Part shown: piece after piece, positions 51,427-57,762 of the stretch
Layout: every line of letters starts with the position of its first letter
Position numbering within the stretch: position 1 is the stretch's first letter
Translations under genes and position numbers: made by a program
Notes under the pieces: model-generated
What the model was told of the DNA's origin: nothing
Database searches by the model: none
What the model saw: only the letters and a program-made list of their open reading frames with translations
Assembly (NCBI GenBank): GCA_944387865.1
Contig: CALXGN010000001.1
Span: 233,848 to 297,847 of the forward strand
Length of the DNA: 64,000 nt
Direction of reading: 5' to 3'
Source: Scatomorpha stercorigallinarum
GTDB lineage: Bacteria; Bacillota; Clostridia; Oscillospirales; Oscillospiraceae

Positions 51427-51439
51427 CAGGAGGGCATAC

Positions 51440-51685
51440 ATGGAAGAAAAACGCTTTACTCTTAGGATGGACCAGGAGCTCTTTGACGACATAGCCGCCC
51501 TGGCCTCGCTTCACCGCCGTTCCGCTTCCAAGGAAGTGGAATGCGCCATTGCCGAATATGTCCTTCGCAACAAGCAGGACGAACTGCTCGACGGCGTAGA
51601 TCTCGACGCTCTCAGTGACGAAGAAACCCGCGCCCGCCTGAACGAGCTGAATAAGCTGCGCAAAAAATACGCACGGTTTTCATAA
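51440..51685 (+). CDS. Ribbon-helix-helix (Arc-like) regulator, rightward
   Basis: 81 residues. KRFTLRMDQELFDDIAALASLHRRSASKEVECAIAEYVL fits an RHH fold, then an acidic helical tail. AGGAGGG before the ATG. Faces the opposite RHH gene across shared operators, so the pair may form a lysis-lysogeny switch, as Arc/Mnt do in P22 immI (inference). Confidence 0.75.
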   Translation: MEEKRFTLRMDQELFDDIAALASLHRRSASKEVECAIAEYVLRNKQDELLDGVDLDALSDEETRARLNELNKLRKKYARFS

Positions 51686-51692
51686 CGGGCAA

Positions 51693-52040
51693 TTACTTCA
51701 AAAATAAAGCAAGCTTCGCAGGCACAAGGCTAAGTACTGAAGTAGCTAGGGCCAGCTTGCTCAGGCCCTGCCTTGGAGGCTTCTCAACGGCCCTTTTCAG
51801 CATCGGCTCGGAGCTGCCAGGCGGCCTTGTTGGTCGGCGCGAAGTCAATTCCCAGTCGTCTGCCGTGATGTCGGCACCGCTCGGGTGCCATGGCGCCCCG
51901 TATACGAACAGGCTAAGGGTAAACCCGTTCCCGTCCATTGCCGGCACAAAGGCCGTTGTCACCTCCGCCTCGCGCCACCAAGCGCGCTTTATACCGCATT
52001 CCGTCTTGCACGCCGTGTCAATAGCGTCACAGAGCTTCAT
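51693..52040 (-). CDS. Small phage protein of unknown function
   Basis: 115 residues from an ATG with GGGAGGTG. KRAWWREAEVTTAFVPAM ... WHPSGADITADDWEL resembles the DUF2829-type phage proteins in pattern, with a Pro-rich and then hydrophobic C-terminus. It is convergent to the RHH gene and lies downstream of the leftward promoter at 52466-52494. Confidence 0.65.
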   Translation of the reverse strand: MKLCDAIDTACKTECGIKRAWWREAEVTTAFVPAMDGNGFTLSLFVYGAPWHPSGADITADDWELTSRRPTRPPGSSEPMLKRAVEKPPRQGLSKLALATSVLSLVPAKLALFLK

Positions 52041-52089
52041 GTTTCACCTCCCGTCCCGTCATCTGCAAATAAAAAGGACTTCGTGAAAA

Positions 52090-52428
52090 ATGGACAGAGA
52101 ATTGCTGATTATGAACATTCAACACTACTGCAAGCTTCGCGGCGAATACCCTACGCGAGCTTGCGAAGCCGCCGGTGTTGGGAAAAGCTTTATAAGCAGC
52201 ATTCGCCGCGGCCAGACTCCCTCTGTCGCCAGCGTTGCCGCTTTGGCCGCCTATCTTGGCGTTACAACATCCGAGATTCTCGGTGAAAGAACAAATCCCG
52301 ATGGCCATACAGATGCTGCACGCATAGACCCGCTTGATGGTGAAATCATGCAACTCCTTCACTCCGCCGACCCTCAAACGAAGCGTGCGATCATCGTGCT
52401 GCTCCGGCTGGGACAAAAGTCAAAATGA
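52090..52428 (+). CDS. Phage repressor-like XRE protein, copy 1
   Basis: 112 residues. HTH region YPTRACEAAGVGKSFISSIRRGQTPS is nearly the same as in copy 2 at 52569, as are YLGVTTSEILGE and the C-terminal DPLDGEIMQLLHS. It lacks a peptidase (LexA-like) domain. The duplicated pair probably keeps lysogeny. Confidence 0.78.
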   Translation: MDRELLIMNIQHYCKLRGEYPTRACEAAGVGKSFISSIRRGQTPSVASVAALAAYLGVTTSEILGERTNPDGHTDAARIDPLDGEIMQLLHSADPQTKRAIIVLLRLGQKSK

Positions 52429-52465
52429 CCACTGGCTCAAAGCGCAACCCGCCATCTGCAATAAC

Positions 52466-52494
52466 AGTATAATTCCGATTTATCGGACTGTCAA
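52466..52494 (-). promoter_or_regulatory. Leftward promoter 1 with palindromic operator in its spacer
   Basis: On the minus strand: -35 TTGACA (52494-52489), 17-bp spacer, -10 TATACT (52471-52466). The spacer holds the perfect inverted repeat TCCGAT-TT-ATCGGA (52474-52487). A related TCGGAATTAT lies at 52512-52521. It would transcribe antisense through repressor copy 1. Confidence 0.7.
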
Positions 52495-52568
52495 GAAATT
52501 ATTTGTCTTTCTCGGAATTATGTGCATCTTGCCAAGTCTATTACAAATTAAATAAGGATTTGTTGATT

Positions 52569-52928
52569 ATGGACAAAGATTTGCTTATAAAAAATGTAAT
52601 ACACTTTAGCACCTTAAAAAAGGAATACCCAACCCGGGCCTGTGAAAATGCAGGTGTTGGCAAAAGCTTCATATCAGATGTACGGCGCGGAAAGATTCCA
52701 TCAGTCGAAAAGGTCATAAGTCTTGCCGCATACTTAGGTGTCACAACATCAGAGCTCCTTGGAGAGAATAAAAATCCCGACGGCGCTAAAGCCGTCGGGG
52801 ATGATATACTCGATAGAGAGCTCATTGATCTTCTTTGCCAGCTGGATGATTCGGATCTTCGCCGCGTGAAGGATTTTGTTTCAGGCTTAAAAGCAGCTCA
52901 TGAAGAGCCAACTTCTCATCAAAAGTAA
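52569..52928 (+). CDS. Phage repressor-like XRE protein, copy 2
   Basis: 119 residues, starting MDKDLLIKNVIHFSTLKKEYPTRACE in outline. HTH ENAGVGKSFISDVRRGKIPSV parallels copy 1. The C-terminal helical region (DLLCQLDDSDLRRVKDFVSGL) could dimerise. AAGGATTTG precedes the ATG. It is flanked by operator-like ATAATTCSGA motifs on both sides. The gene is AT-rich compared with the rest of the prophage. Confidence 0.8.
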   Translation: MDKDLLIKNVIHFSTLKKEYPTRACENAGVGKSFISDVRRGKIPSVEKVISLAAYLGVTTSELLGENKNPDGAKAVGDDILDRELIDLLCQLDDSDLRRVKDFVSGLKAAHEEPTSHQK

Positions 52929-52965
52929 GCCCGGCTATCAGTGTGCGGGCGTCCGCTTCGGTCAT
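52822..52965 (-). CDS. Small protein antisense to the repressor 3' end
   Basis: 47 residues (MTEADARTLIAGLTFDEKLALHELL...) from an ATG with AAGGAG at good spacing and its own promoter 50 nt upstream. It overlaps repressor copy 2 tail-to-tail by 107 nt. Helical, no domain recognised. An early lytic protein or antirepressor is possible. Confidence 0.55.
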   Translation of the reverse strand: MTEADARTLIAGLTFDEKLALHELLLSLKQNPSRGEDPNHPAGKEDQ

Positions 52966-53008
52966 ATATGTCTCCTTTCAGCACGGGCCCGCGCAATATT
53001 GGTACCTA

Positions 53009-53041
53009 TCCGAATTATAACAGATTTTTCTTATATTTCAA
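53009..53041 (-). promoter_or_regulatory. Leftward promoter 2 overlapped by an operator motif
   Basis: On the minus strand: -35 TTGAAA (53041-53036), 16-bp spacer, -10 TATAAT (53019-53014). The operator-like motif ATAATTCGGA (53018-53009) overlaps the -10. It drives the 47-codon gene and antisense RNA through repressor copy 2. Confidence 0.65.
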
Positions 53042-53060
53042 ATAAGTTAAGAGGGATACC

Positions 53061-53990
53061 ATGTTCATTGACACGGATACCATCAGCCATGTCCCAAGCG
53101 ACTATGTCGTACTCGATATAGAAACAACGGGGTTTTCTGCGTGTAACGACTCTATACTGGAAATTGCAGCCATTAAGTTTCATGATGGCAAGAAAATTGA
53201 CAGCTTTTGCAGTTTCGTGGCCCCTGAATGTGAGTTAAATGAATACGCCAGCAGAGTGAACGGGATATCGTCTGAAATGCTGAAAGATGCTCCACCTATG
53301 GAACAAGTTCTTACTGATTTTCATGCCTTCATTGGCCTTTATAGCTTAGTGGCGCACAATGCGTCTTTCGACATTCCTTTCCTTCAAGAAAAAATGTCTC
53401 AATTTAACATGAATTTGGATAATCCTGCTATTGACACCCTTGAAATGGCCAGGCATCGATTGCCTGAGCTGGACTCTCACCGCCTTGAGCTACTGAAAGA
53501 TCACTTCAATATCGATTCGACAGCTTCTCATCGCGCTTTACCAGATGTTGAGGCCACCTCCAAGATATTTGAGCATCTATGCAGTTTGCCGGTAAGTAAT
53601 TCCGGACCTCAAAGGAAACGCAGATCCTATGTTCGTAACAAAGTAAATTTGGCAGAAATAGTCCCAGAATCCAGCAATATAAGCACAAAGCATCCTCTAT
53701 ACGGGAAGCAAATTGTTTTCACCGGCGACATGACGCTTCCTCGCAGTGAGCTTGCTCAAATCGCCGTGAATTGCGGGGCGATAGTTAAGTCAGGCGTTTC
53801 CTGTAAAACTGACATCCTCGTTGTTGGGACTCAGGATATAAGCCTTGTCGGGATAGATGGACTCAGCACAAAGCAAGAAAAAGCCGTCGCCCTCAACAGC
53901 TCTGGCAAAGCCCAAATACTGTTCATTACAGAAAGTGACTTTTTCGGCATGACCGGCATCAAGGAGGAACTGATCCATGGAACAACTTGA
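53061..53990 (+). CDS. Phage-encoded DnaQ-type exonuclease with C-terminal BRCT domain
   Basis: 309 residues. Exo I VVLDIETTGFS (Asp19, Glu21), Exo II AHNASFDIPFL, Exo III HRALPDVEAT: a full DEDDh set. After a basic linker, ~215-300 form a BRCT domain (GKQIVFTGDMTLPRSELAQIA, KTDILVVGTQD). A 3'-5' exonuclease tethered to DNA or repair complexes. Located in the lysogeny arm, so it may be expressed from the prophage as a cargo gene. AT-richer than the host. Confidence 0.88.
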   Translation: MFIDTDTISHVPSDYVVLDIETTGFSACNDSILEIAAIKFHDGKKIDSFCSFVAPECELNEYASRVNGISSEMLKDAPPMEQVLTDFHAFIGLYSLVAHNASFDIPFLQEKMSQFNMNLDNPAIDTLEMARHRLPELDSHRLELLKDHFNIDSTASHRALPDVEATSKIFEHLCSLPVSNSGPQRKRRSYVRNKVNLAEIVPESSNISTKHPLYGKQIVFTGDMTLPRSELAQIAVNCGAIVKSGVSCKTDILVVGTQDISLVGIDGLSTKQEKAVALNSSGKAQILFITESDFFGMTGIKEELIHGTT

Positions 53991-54504
53991 TTTCTTCGAG
54001 CAGCCTGAAAACTTTACCGCTGAACGAAAGGCCTACGAAATAGTCCGGCCACTGTTTATGGAAGTTTTGAGCAAATGGAATTTGCCTGAAGACTCTATCT
54101 CAATCGATTACATAAGCAACGGTCAGAAGTTAGCCGTCAAGTGTTCTGGTAACGTGGTTTGCCGATATGCAATTAGTAAGAATAAAAAGTCTCTCGAAAT
54201 CCCTGCTGAGTGCTCCAAGTATGTGCCGCCTGAGCTGGCTGATAAGGTAAAAAAGCTTGGCAAGGACTTTATAAAAGTAGATGTTACAGTTTCAGGATAT
54301 GAACGGTTTTCTCCCGTTCTGGCTCAATGCCTCAATAAGATCCTGAGCTCAGCTTCGACCACGTTCAGCTGCTGCAGCCACTATATGGAATGCAGCGATA
54401 AAATGCGCTGCATCCATCCAGATAAAGAGTTCGCGTCCGGGTGCTTTTACAAGCGCAACCTGATTCAGGGCAAATGCTTCTACGGGGTCAACAAAACCTG
54501 CTGA
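53977..54504 (+). CDS. Cys-rich phage cargo protein of unknown function
   Basis: 175 residues, overlapping the exonuclease gene by 14 nt and so probably co-made with it. The last ~45 residues have eight Cys (FSCCSHYMECSDKMRCIHPD ... GCFYKR ... GKCFYG), likely a zinc or Fe-S site. The N-terminal part has no recognised fold. Confidence 0.65.
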   Translation: MEQLDFFEQPENFTAERKAYEIVRPLFMEVLSKWNLPEDSISIDYISNGQKLAVKCSGNVVCRYAISKNKKSLEIPAECSKYVPPELADKVKKLGKDFIKVDVTVSGYERFSPVLAQCLNKILSSASTTFSCCSHYMECSDKMRCIHPDKEFASGCFYKRNLIQGKCFYGVNKTC

Positions 54505-54572
54505 ACGTATATATCTGGATGCATTTAACATCGGTTTAATCTCAAAGTCCAAACTGCAGAGAGGCGAATAAA

Positions 54573-55052
54573 ATGGAAAAGGTCACAGCGATCGTACTTA
54601 TTGTCTGCGGCGTTATCCTGATGTATCTTGCAGCATATCTTAACGGATCCTCGCTCTATACCCTGTGCTCTATATGCTCCGGAGCCTTGCTCATAATAGA
54701 CATCGTCAAGCTGGTCAAACTCAACAAGAAGAACAAGGCCGAAGCTGCCCGCAAAGAGGTTGAAGCCCTAAGCCAGCAGATGGCTAAACCGGCTTCGCCA
54801 TCGAGTATGCCCGTTCGCAGCGCCTCCGCTGCGGCAAAGCTCTTCCAGCAGAGCCAGCCGCCCGCCGATGCCGAAGATGAAACTATTCACGTAAAAGTGG
54901 ATGTACCATCACGCATCGGCAACTGCATACGTGTCTACAACTACGCCGGCGTGGGAATATCGCTGCTCAACAACACCTCAAGCGTGTTTGAGACCATGGC
55001 AAAAGAAAAAGACCTTGAGATGACAGCCGATCATGGCGAAATGACAGCATAG
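54573..55052 (+). CDS. Membrane protein of unknown function, possible 5' part of a split gene
   Basis: 159 residues: two N-terminal hydrophobic segments (~5-22 and ~30-46), a charged linker, then ETIHVKVDVPSRIGNCIRVYNYAGVG. The stop TAG overlaps a GTG that opens the next frame (TAGTG). The sequence reads as if continuous with the next ORF in a -1 frame. Confidence 0.6.
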   Translation: MEKVTAIVLIVCGVILMYLAAYLNGSSLYTLCSICSGALLIIDIVKLVKLNKKNKAEAARKEVEALSQQMAKPASPSSMPVRSASAAAKLFQQSQPPADAEDETIHVKVDVPSRIGNCIRVYNYAGVGISLLNNTSSVFETMAKEKDLEMTADHGEMTA

Positions 55053-55504
55053 TGCTGTCTTACAAGGGTACGCCATGCGCCACTTTAAGAGTGCGCGAGG
55101 ACATGGTGTCAGACTGGATCGACCGCGGAGACCCGTTCCTGATATACCTCGATTCATACAAAGACGGCGCCGCTACCGTCCACATCATCTTTTACCGCGA
55201 CGAACAAAAACGACTCTCACATCGAGAAACTCAGGTCGTAAGGCTCACAAAATATGCAAACGAAGATGCCCAACTCGGGCTCATTGGCGTCAAACCTGGG
55301 GACAAAGTAGACCTCTCTGAAGAATATGACCCTCGCTCCGGCAGCGAATACGTGGCAGTAAGCAACGGCCTTGAAATTGGCGCTCTTCCCAAAGCCGCCG
55401 CGAACAGGTATCTGAGCGAGGGCGCAGCTGCAGCTTTTATCGACCATGTTGATTACGACATCGACAAAGACAAGTCTATTCCCTACGTAATAATCTACTG
55501 GTGA
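55052..55504 (+). CDS. Protein of unknown function, possible 3' part of a split gene
   Basis: 150 residues from a GTG sharing its G with the stop before. Beta-rich with SYKGTPCATLRVREDMVSDW, GVKPGDKVDLSEEYD and GLEIGALPKAAANRYL, which has a HIRAN-like flavour. No independent ribosome site is clear, so it depends on reinitiation or a frameshift. Confidence 0.55.
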   Translation: MLSYKGTPCATLRVREDMVSDWIDRGDPFLIYLDSYKDGAATVHIIFYRDEQKRLSHRETQVVRLTKYANEDAQLGLIGVKPGDKVDLSEEYDPRSGSEYVAVSNGLEIGALPKAAANRYLSEGAAAAFIDHVDYDIDKDKSIPYVIIYW

Positions 55505-55537
55505 CAGGCAGCGTGTCCACCCTGGACACATTACCCG

Positions 55538-55566
55538 TTGACAAAACTTAAAAAGCTCCGTATAAT
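55538..55566 (+). promoter_or_regulatory. Consensus promoter of the repeat RNA
   Basis: -35 TTGACA (55538-55543), 17-bp spacer, -10 TATAAT (55561-55566): a perfect sigma-A promoter, as type III antitoxin RNAs need to be made in excess. Confidence 0.85.
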
Positions 55567-55619
55567 AAGCACAGGATAGGCATAGCCTGATCCGGGTGCG
55601 CCGGCACCTTATCAACCTG

Positions 55620-55727
55620 ACAGTTACTTCGGACATGAAGGGCCGAAAAGTCGGGGAGCGACAGAAAAACTCCACAGTTAAGCCGGACGTAAAGGGCCGG
55701 CAGGTTGGCAGGCAACAGAAAAACCGG
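55620..55727 (+). repeat. Two tandem 54-nt repeats with covarying pairs
   Basis: Units 55620-55673 and 55674-55727, 38 of 54 positions identical. Unit positions 9/28, 10/27, 33/41, 36/54 and 38/52 all change as compensating pairs (U-A to G-C, U-A to C-G, C-G to U-A, G-C to C-G, A-U to G-C). Both start ACAGTTA and share ACAGAAAAAC. Confidence 0.85.
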
Positions 55728-55741
55728 CAACAAGTACCCGC

Positions 55742-55780
55742 AGCGGAGCTGTTTTCACACAGCTCCGCTTTTCTTTTTTT
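55742..55780 (+). terminator. Terminator between repeat RNA and toxin gene
   Basis: A 10-bp perfect stem AGCGGAGCTG/CAGCTCCGCT, 8-nt loop, then TTTCTTTTTTT. The toxin ATG follows only 12 nt later, so read-through would set toxin dose. Confidence 0.9.
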
Positions 55781-55791
55781 GGGGTGTTTGG

Positions 55792-56385
55792 ATGAAAAAG
55801 TACAAGAAGAAAGAGGCCATACAGATAGTCACTCAGGCCGCGAAGGATTATCGGCAAAGGTATGAGCAGCACCGGTTTTTAATCGTCTACCGCGGCAACG
55901 ATGGCGCCCTTGAAATGGAAGAAGCCTCCTTCACAGCTCAGAACTACTTGCACCTCACCGGCCTTGTCACTAAACTGCCCCCGGCCACGTTTTATGACGC
56001 ATGCCTGAACGGCCAGCTTGCAGAAGATGATTTCAGGTTTGACGACTATGGCAATGCACACCGCAAATTAGCTGTACTGCCCTACCTGAAGGAGCTTCTT
56101 TACGGCAGCAGCCTCATTGGAGAATACACCCCGTCAGGCATAAGGCTGTACGCCGACTATTTTGTTGGTGACAGCCGCGGCAGCATGAGCCTTGGGTTTA
56201 AGCGTGTCAAGCGCACAAGCTTCCCATCCACACTTTATCAGGGCTCCGCGCGTGAGGTAACCATCAAGGCATTCAAGGTCCTTGCCGTGTTCACAAAGCA
56301 CTATAAGGATGGCGAATACGCTGATTGCATCTACATAGCCCGCGACGAGGACGAAGACGCCATACGCGCCGCATTGGGGGTGTAA
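55792..56385 (+). CDS. PBECR4-like putative ribonuclease toxin
   Basis: 197 residues. It resembles what I recall of PBECR4 (phage Barnase-EndoU-ColicinE5/D-RelE-like nuclease 4): QNYLHLTGL (His54), FYDACLNGQLAEDDF, RKLAVLPYLKELL, ADYFVGDSRGSMSLGFK, PSTLY. The fold class holds metal-independent RNases. The N-terminus is very basic (MKKYKKKEA). GGGGTG lies between terminator and ATG. Preceded by the repeat RNA and followed after 1 nt by the integrase. It does not look like ToxN, CptN or TenpN. Family call is from memory and moderate. Confidence 0.7.
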   Translation: MKKYKKKEAIQIVTQAAKDYRQRYEQHRFLIVYRGNDGALEMEEASFTAQNYLHLTGLVTKLPPATFYDACLNGQLAEDDFRFDDYGNAHRKLAVLPYLKELLYGSSLIGEYTPSGIRLYADYFVGDSRGSMSLGFKRVKRTSFPSTLYQGSAREVTIKAFKVLAVFTKHYKDGEYADCIYIARDEDEDAIRAALGV

Positions 56386-56386
56386 T

Positions 56387-57532
56387 ATGGCCAAATATCT
56401 CACGAAAAAGATAAAAGACGAGCGCGGGATATGGATCCCCGTCTACGGCAAGACGCCCGAGGAGCTCGACGAAAAGGTCAGCCGCCGGCTGGAGGAGATA
56501 GAGGCCGCCAAGGCGCTCGCCCGCAACCCGTATGTCTACCAGTACGCCAAGCAGTGGTACGACACAGCCACAAAGGCTCTCAGCTATAAGCGCCGGGAGG
56601 ACTACGCGAACATCATCAACAACCATATCTGCCCCTATATAGGCCAGATGCACATGTCCGAGGTGACGCCGGCCGTGATCGACGCGCTGATGGCCGCGGA
56701 GGCGCACTATTCCCGCAGCCTGCAGGACAAGCTCGTCAGCGCACTGCGGAAGATCTTCACGGCGGCGTACAAAGAAGGCGTCATCACGTCCATCCCGTGC
56801 ATCGACCTCAAGGCCGGCGGGAAAAAGCCGCAGGAGAAATACGCCCTCACTCCGGCGCAGCAGGCGACCCTGTTGGACACCGTCCGCGGGCTGCCCATAG
56901 AGGGCTTCGTGCGGTTTGGCCTGTACACCGGCCTGCGCCGGGAGGAGATCCTCGCGCTGCGCTGGGACTGCATCGAGCTCGATGGCGAAGCGCCTCATCT
57001 GCGAGTCCGCCGGGCACTGCGCTGGGAACACAACCGACCGATAATCTCTGAGGCCTTGAAAAGCCCAGCCGCCCGCCGGGAGGTTCCGCTGCCGACATCT
57101 CTCGTGGACTGGCTTAGGCCGCTGCGTCCCGCGGACGGGAACGGCTACCTGTTCACCGATTCTCACGGCGAGCCATGGACGGAAACGGTCTTCCGCAACT
57201 CGTGGCGGGCGATCACCCGCCGGCAGGCAGGGAAGGCCGTCCGGGTGCGCAAAGACCCCGAGACCGGCGAGCCCATGAAGGTCGAGGTCGAAAAGCGTCT
57301 TGGTGACAGGATACCGAATTCCAGGCTTACTGTTACCATCGACTTCGCCGTCTCGCCGCACATCCTGCGCCACACTTACGCCACGAGCCTGCTGATGGCC
57401 GGCACGAACGTCAAGGTGGTACAATACCTGCTGGGGCACGAGCAGGTGGAGACCACGCTCAATATCTACACGCACCTTATGGAGCGCAGCGCCGCCGCAA
57501 ACATTGGCGCCGTGCGCGCCGCCTTTGGATAA
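56387..57532 (+). CDS. int: Phage tyrosine integrase
   Basis: 381 residues. N-terminal arm-binding region (~1-50), SAM-like core-binding domain (~50-140), catalytic domain with Arg184 (TGLRREE), His325-x-x-Arg328 (HILRHTY), His351 (LLGHEQV) and nucleophile Tyr361 (TLNIYTHL). It recombines attP with the tRNA-Val 3' end. The ATG lies 1 nt behind the toxin stop, so both are probably on one transcript. attR begins 70 nt downstream. Confidence 0.96.
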   Translation: MAKYLTKKIKDERGIWIPVYGKTPEELDEKVSRRLEEIEAAKALARNPYVYQYAKQWYDTATKALSYKRREDYANIINNHICPYIGQMHMSEVTPAVIDALMAAEAHYSRSLQDKLVSALRKIFTAAYKEGVITSIPCIDLKAGGKKPQEKYALTPAQQATLLDTVRGLPIEGFVRFGLYTGLRREEILALRWDCIELDGEAPHLRVRRALRWEHNRPIISEALKSPAARREVPLPTSLVDWLRPLRPADGNGYLFTDSHGEPWTETVFRNSWRAITRRQAGKAVRVRKDPETGEPMKVEVEKRLGDRIPNSRLTVTIDFAVSPHILRHTYATSLLMAGTNVKVVQYLLGHEQVETTLNIYTHLMERSAAANIGAVRAAFG

Positions 57533-57547
57533 TTTGCGGGATATTAT

Positions 57548-57595
57548 CTGTAAGAATTGCGGAATGTATTGATTTTACAGGCTATATTTTTACAG
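57548..57595. repeat. Candidate integrase arm-type sites
   Basis: TTTTACAG occurs at 57573-57580 and 57588-57595 and the inverted core CTGTAA at 57548-57553, between int and attR in an AT-rich stretch. Confidence 0.4.
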
Positions 57596-57602
57596 ATTAT
57601 GA

Positions 57603-57654
57603 GCTTCACACGCAGGAGGTCACTGGTTCGAGTCCAGCAGTCTCCACCAGGAAA
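57603..57654 (+). repeat. attR: 52-bp remnant of tRNA-Val
   Basis: Same 52 bp as attL. It holds only the tRNA 3' half from the anticodon loop, so it is not a tRNA gene. Confidence 0.95.
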
Positions 57655-57694
57655 GAGGGCGGAACACATTGGTGTCCCGTCCTCTTTTCCTTTT
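57652..57694 (+). terminator. Original host terminator of the tRNA operon, displaced
   Basis: A 16-bp stem with one mismatch and one G-U pair (57652-57686), followed by TTCCTTTT. Before integration it followed tRNA-Val directly; it now lies 36 kb away. Confidence 0.75.
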
Positions 57695-57701
57695 GCCGCT
57701 C

Positions 57702-57730
57702 TTGCAAAGTTTGAAAAAACGGGTTATAAT
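57702..57730 (+). promoter_or_regulatory. Promoter of the TM2-domain gene
   Basis: -35 TTGCAA (57702-57707), 17-bp spacer, -10 TATAAT (57725-57730). Confidence 0.8.
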
Positions 57731-57762
57731 CTGAGCCACAGATGGAACGAGGAGGGGCCGGC

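Larger units (their letters stand above)
55573..55780 (+). ncRNA. Structured repeat RNA, candidate type III-like antitoxin
   Basis: About 208 nt from promoter to terminator without a translated frame. Order: hairpin GGATAGGC/GCCTGATCC (one bulge), hairpin GGTGC/GCACC, two 54-nt repeats, terminator. Each repeat can form a 5-bp hairpin and a 4-bp stem whose loop pairs with four bases after AGAAAAA, giving an H-type pseudoknot. Differences between the repeats preserve pairing. In ToxIN-type systems such repeats bind and block the toxin. Confidence 0.75.
21390..57654. mobile_element. Complete siphovirus-type prophage in tRNA-Val
   Basis: A 36.3-kb element bounded by a 52-bp perfect repeat, with a tyrosine integrase next to one end and a contiguous set of lysogeny, replication, packaging, head, tail and lysis genes. 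No obvious inactivation of structural genes is seen, so it may be inducible. HK97-type capsid, prohead protease, G/GT frameshift and tape measure indicate a long non-contractile tail. Confidence 0.95.

Noticed and set aside
51111..51685. RHH pair as type II toxin-antitoxin antitoxins
   Set aside because: No RelE/ParE, MazF or other toxin frame lies beside either gene; a phage switch fits better.
52027..52416. 129-codon minus-strand frame over repressor copy 1
   Set aside because: No ribosome site; appears to be a shadow. The leftward promoter more likely serves the gene at 51693-52040.
55596..55865. Reading frame over the repeat RNA
   Set aside because: No ribosome site, crosses the terminator, and the repeats vary by RNA pairing, not by codon.
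57603..57649. Second tRNA-Val
   Set aside because: Only the 3' half of the tRNA is present; it is the attR remnant.
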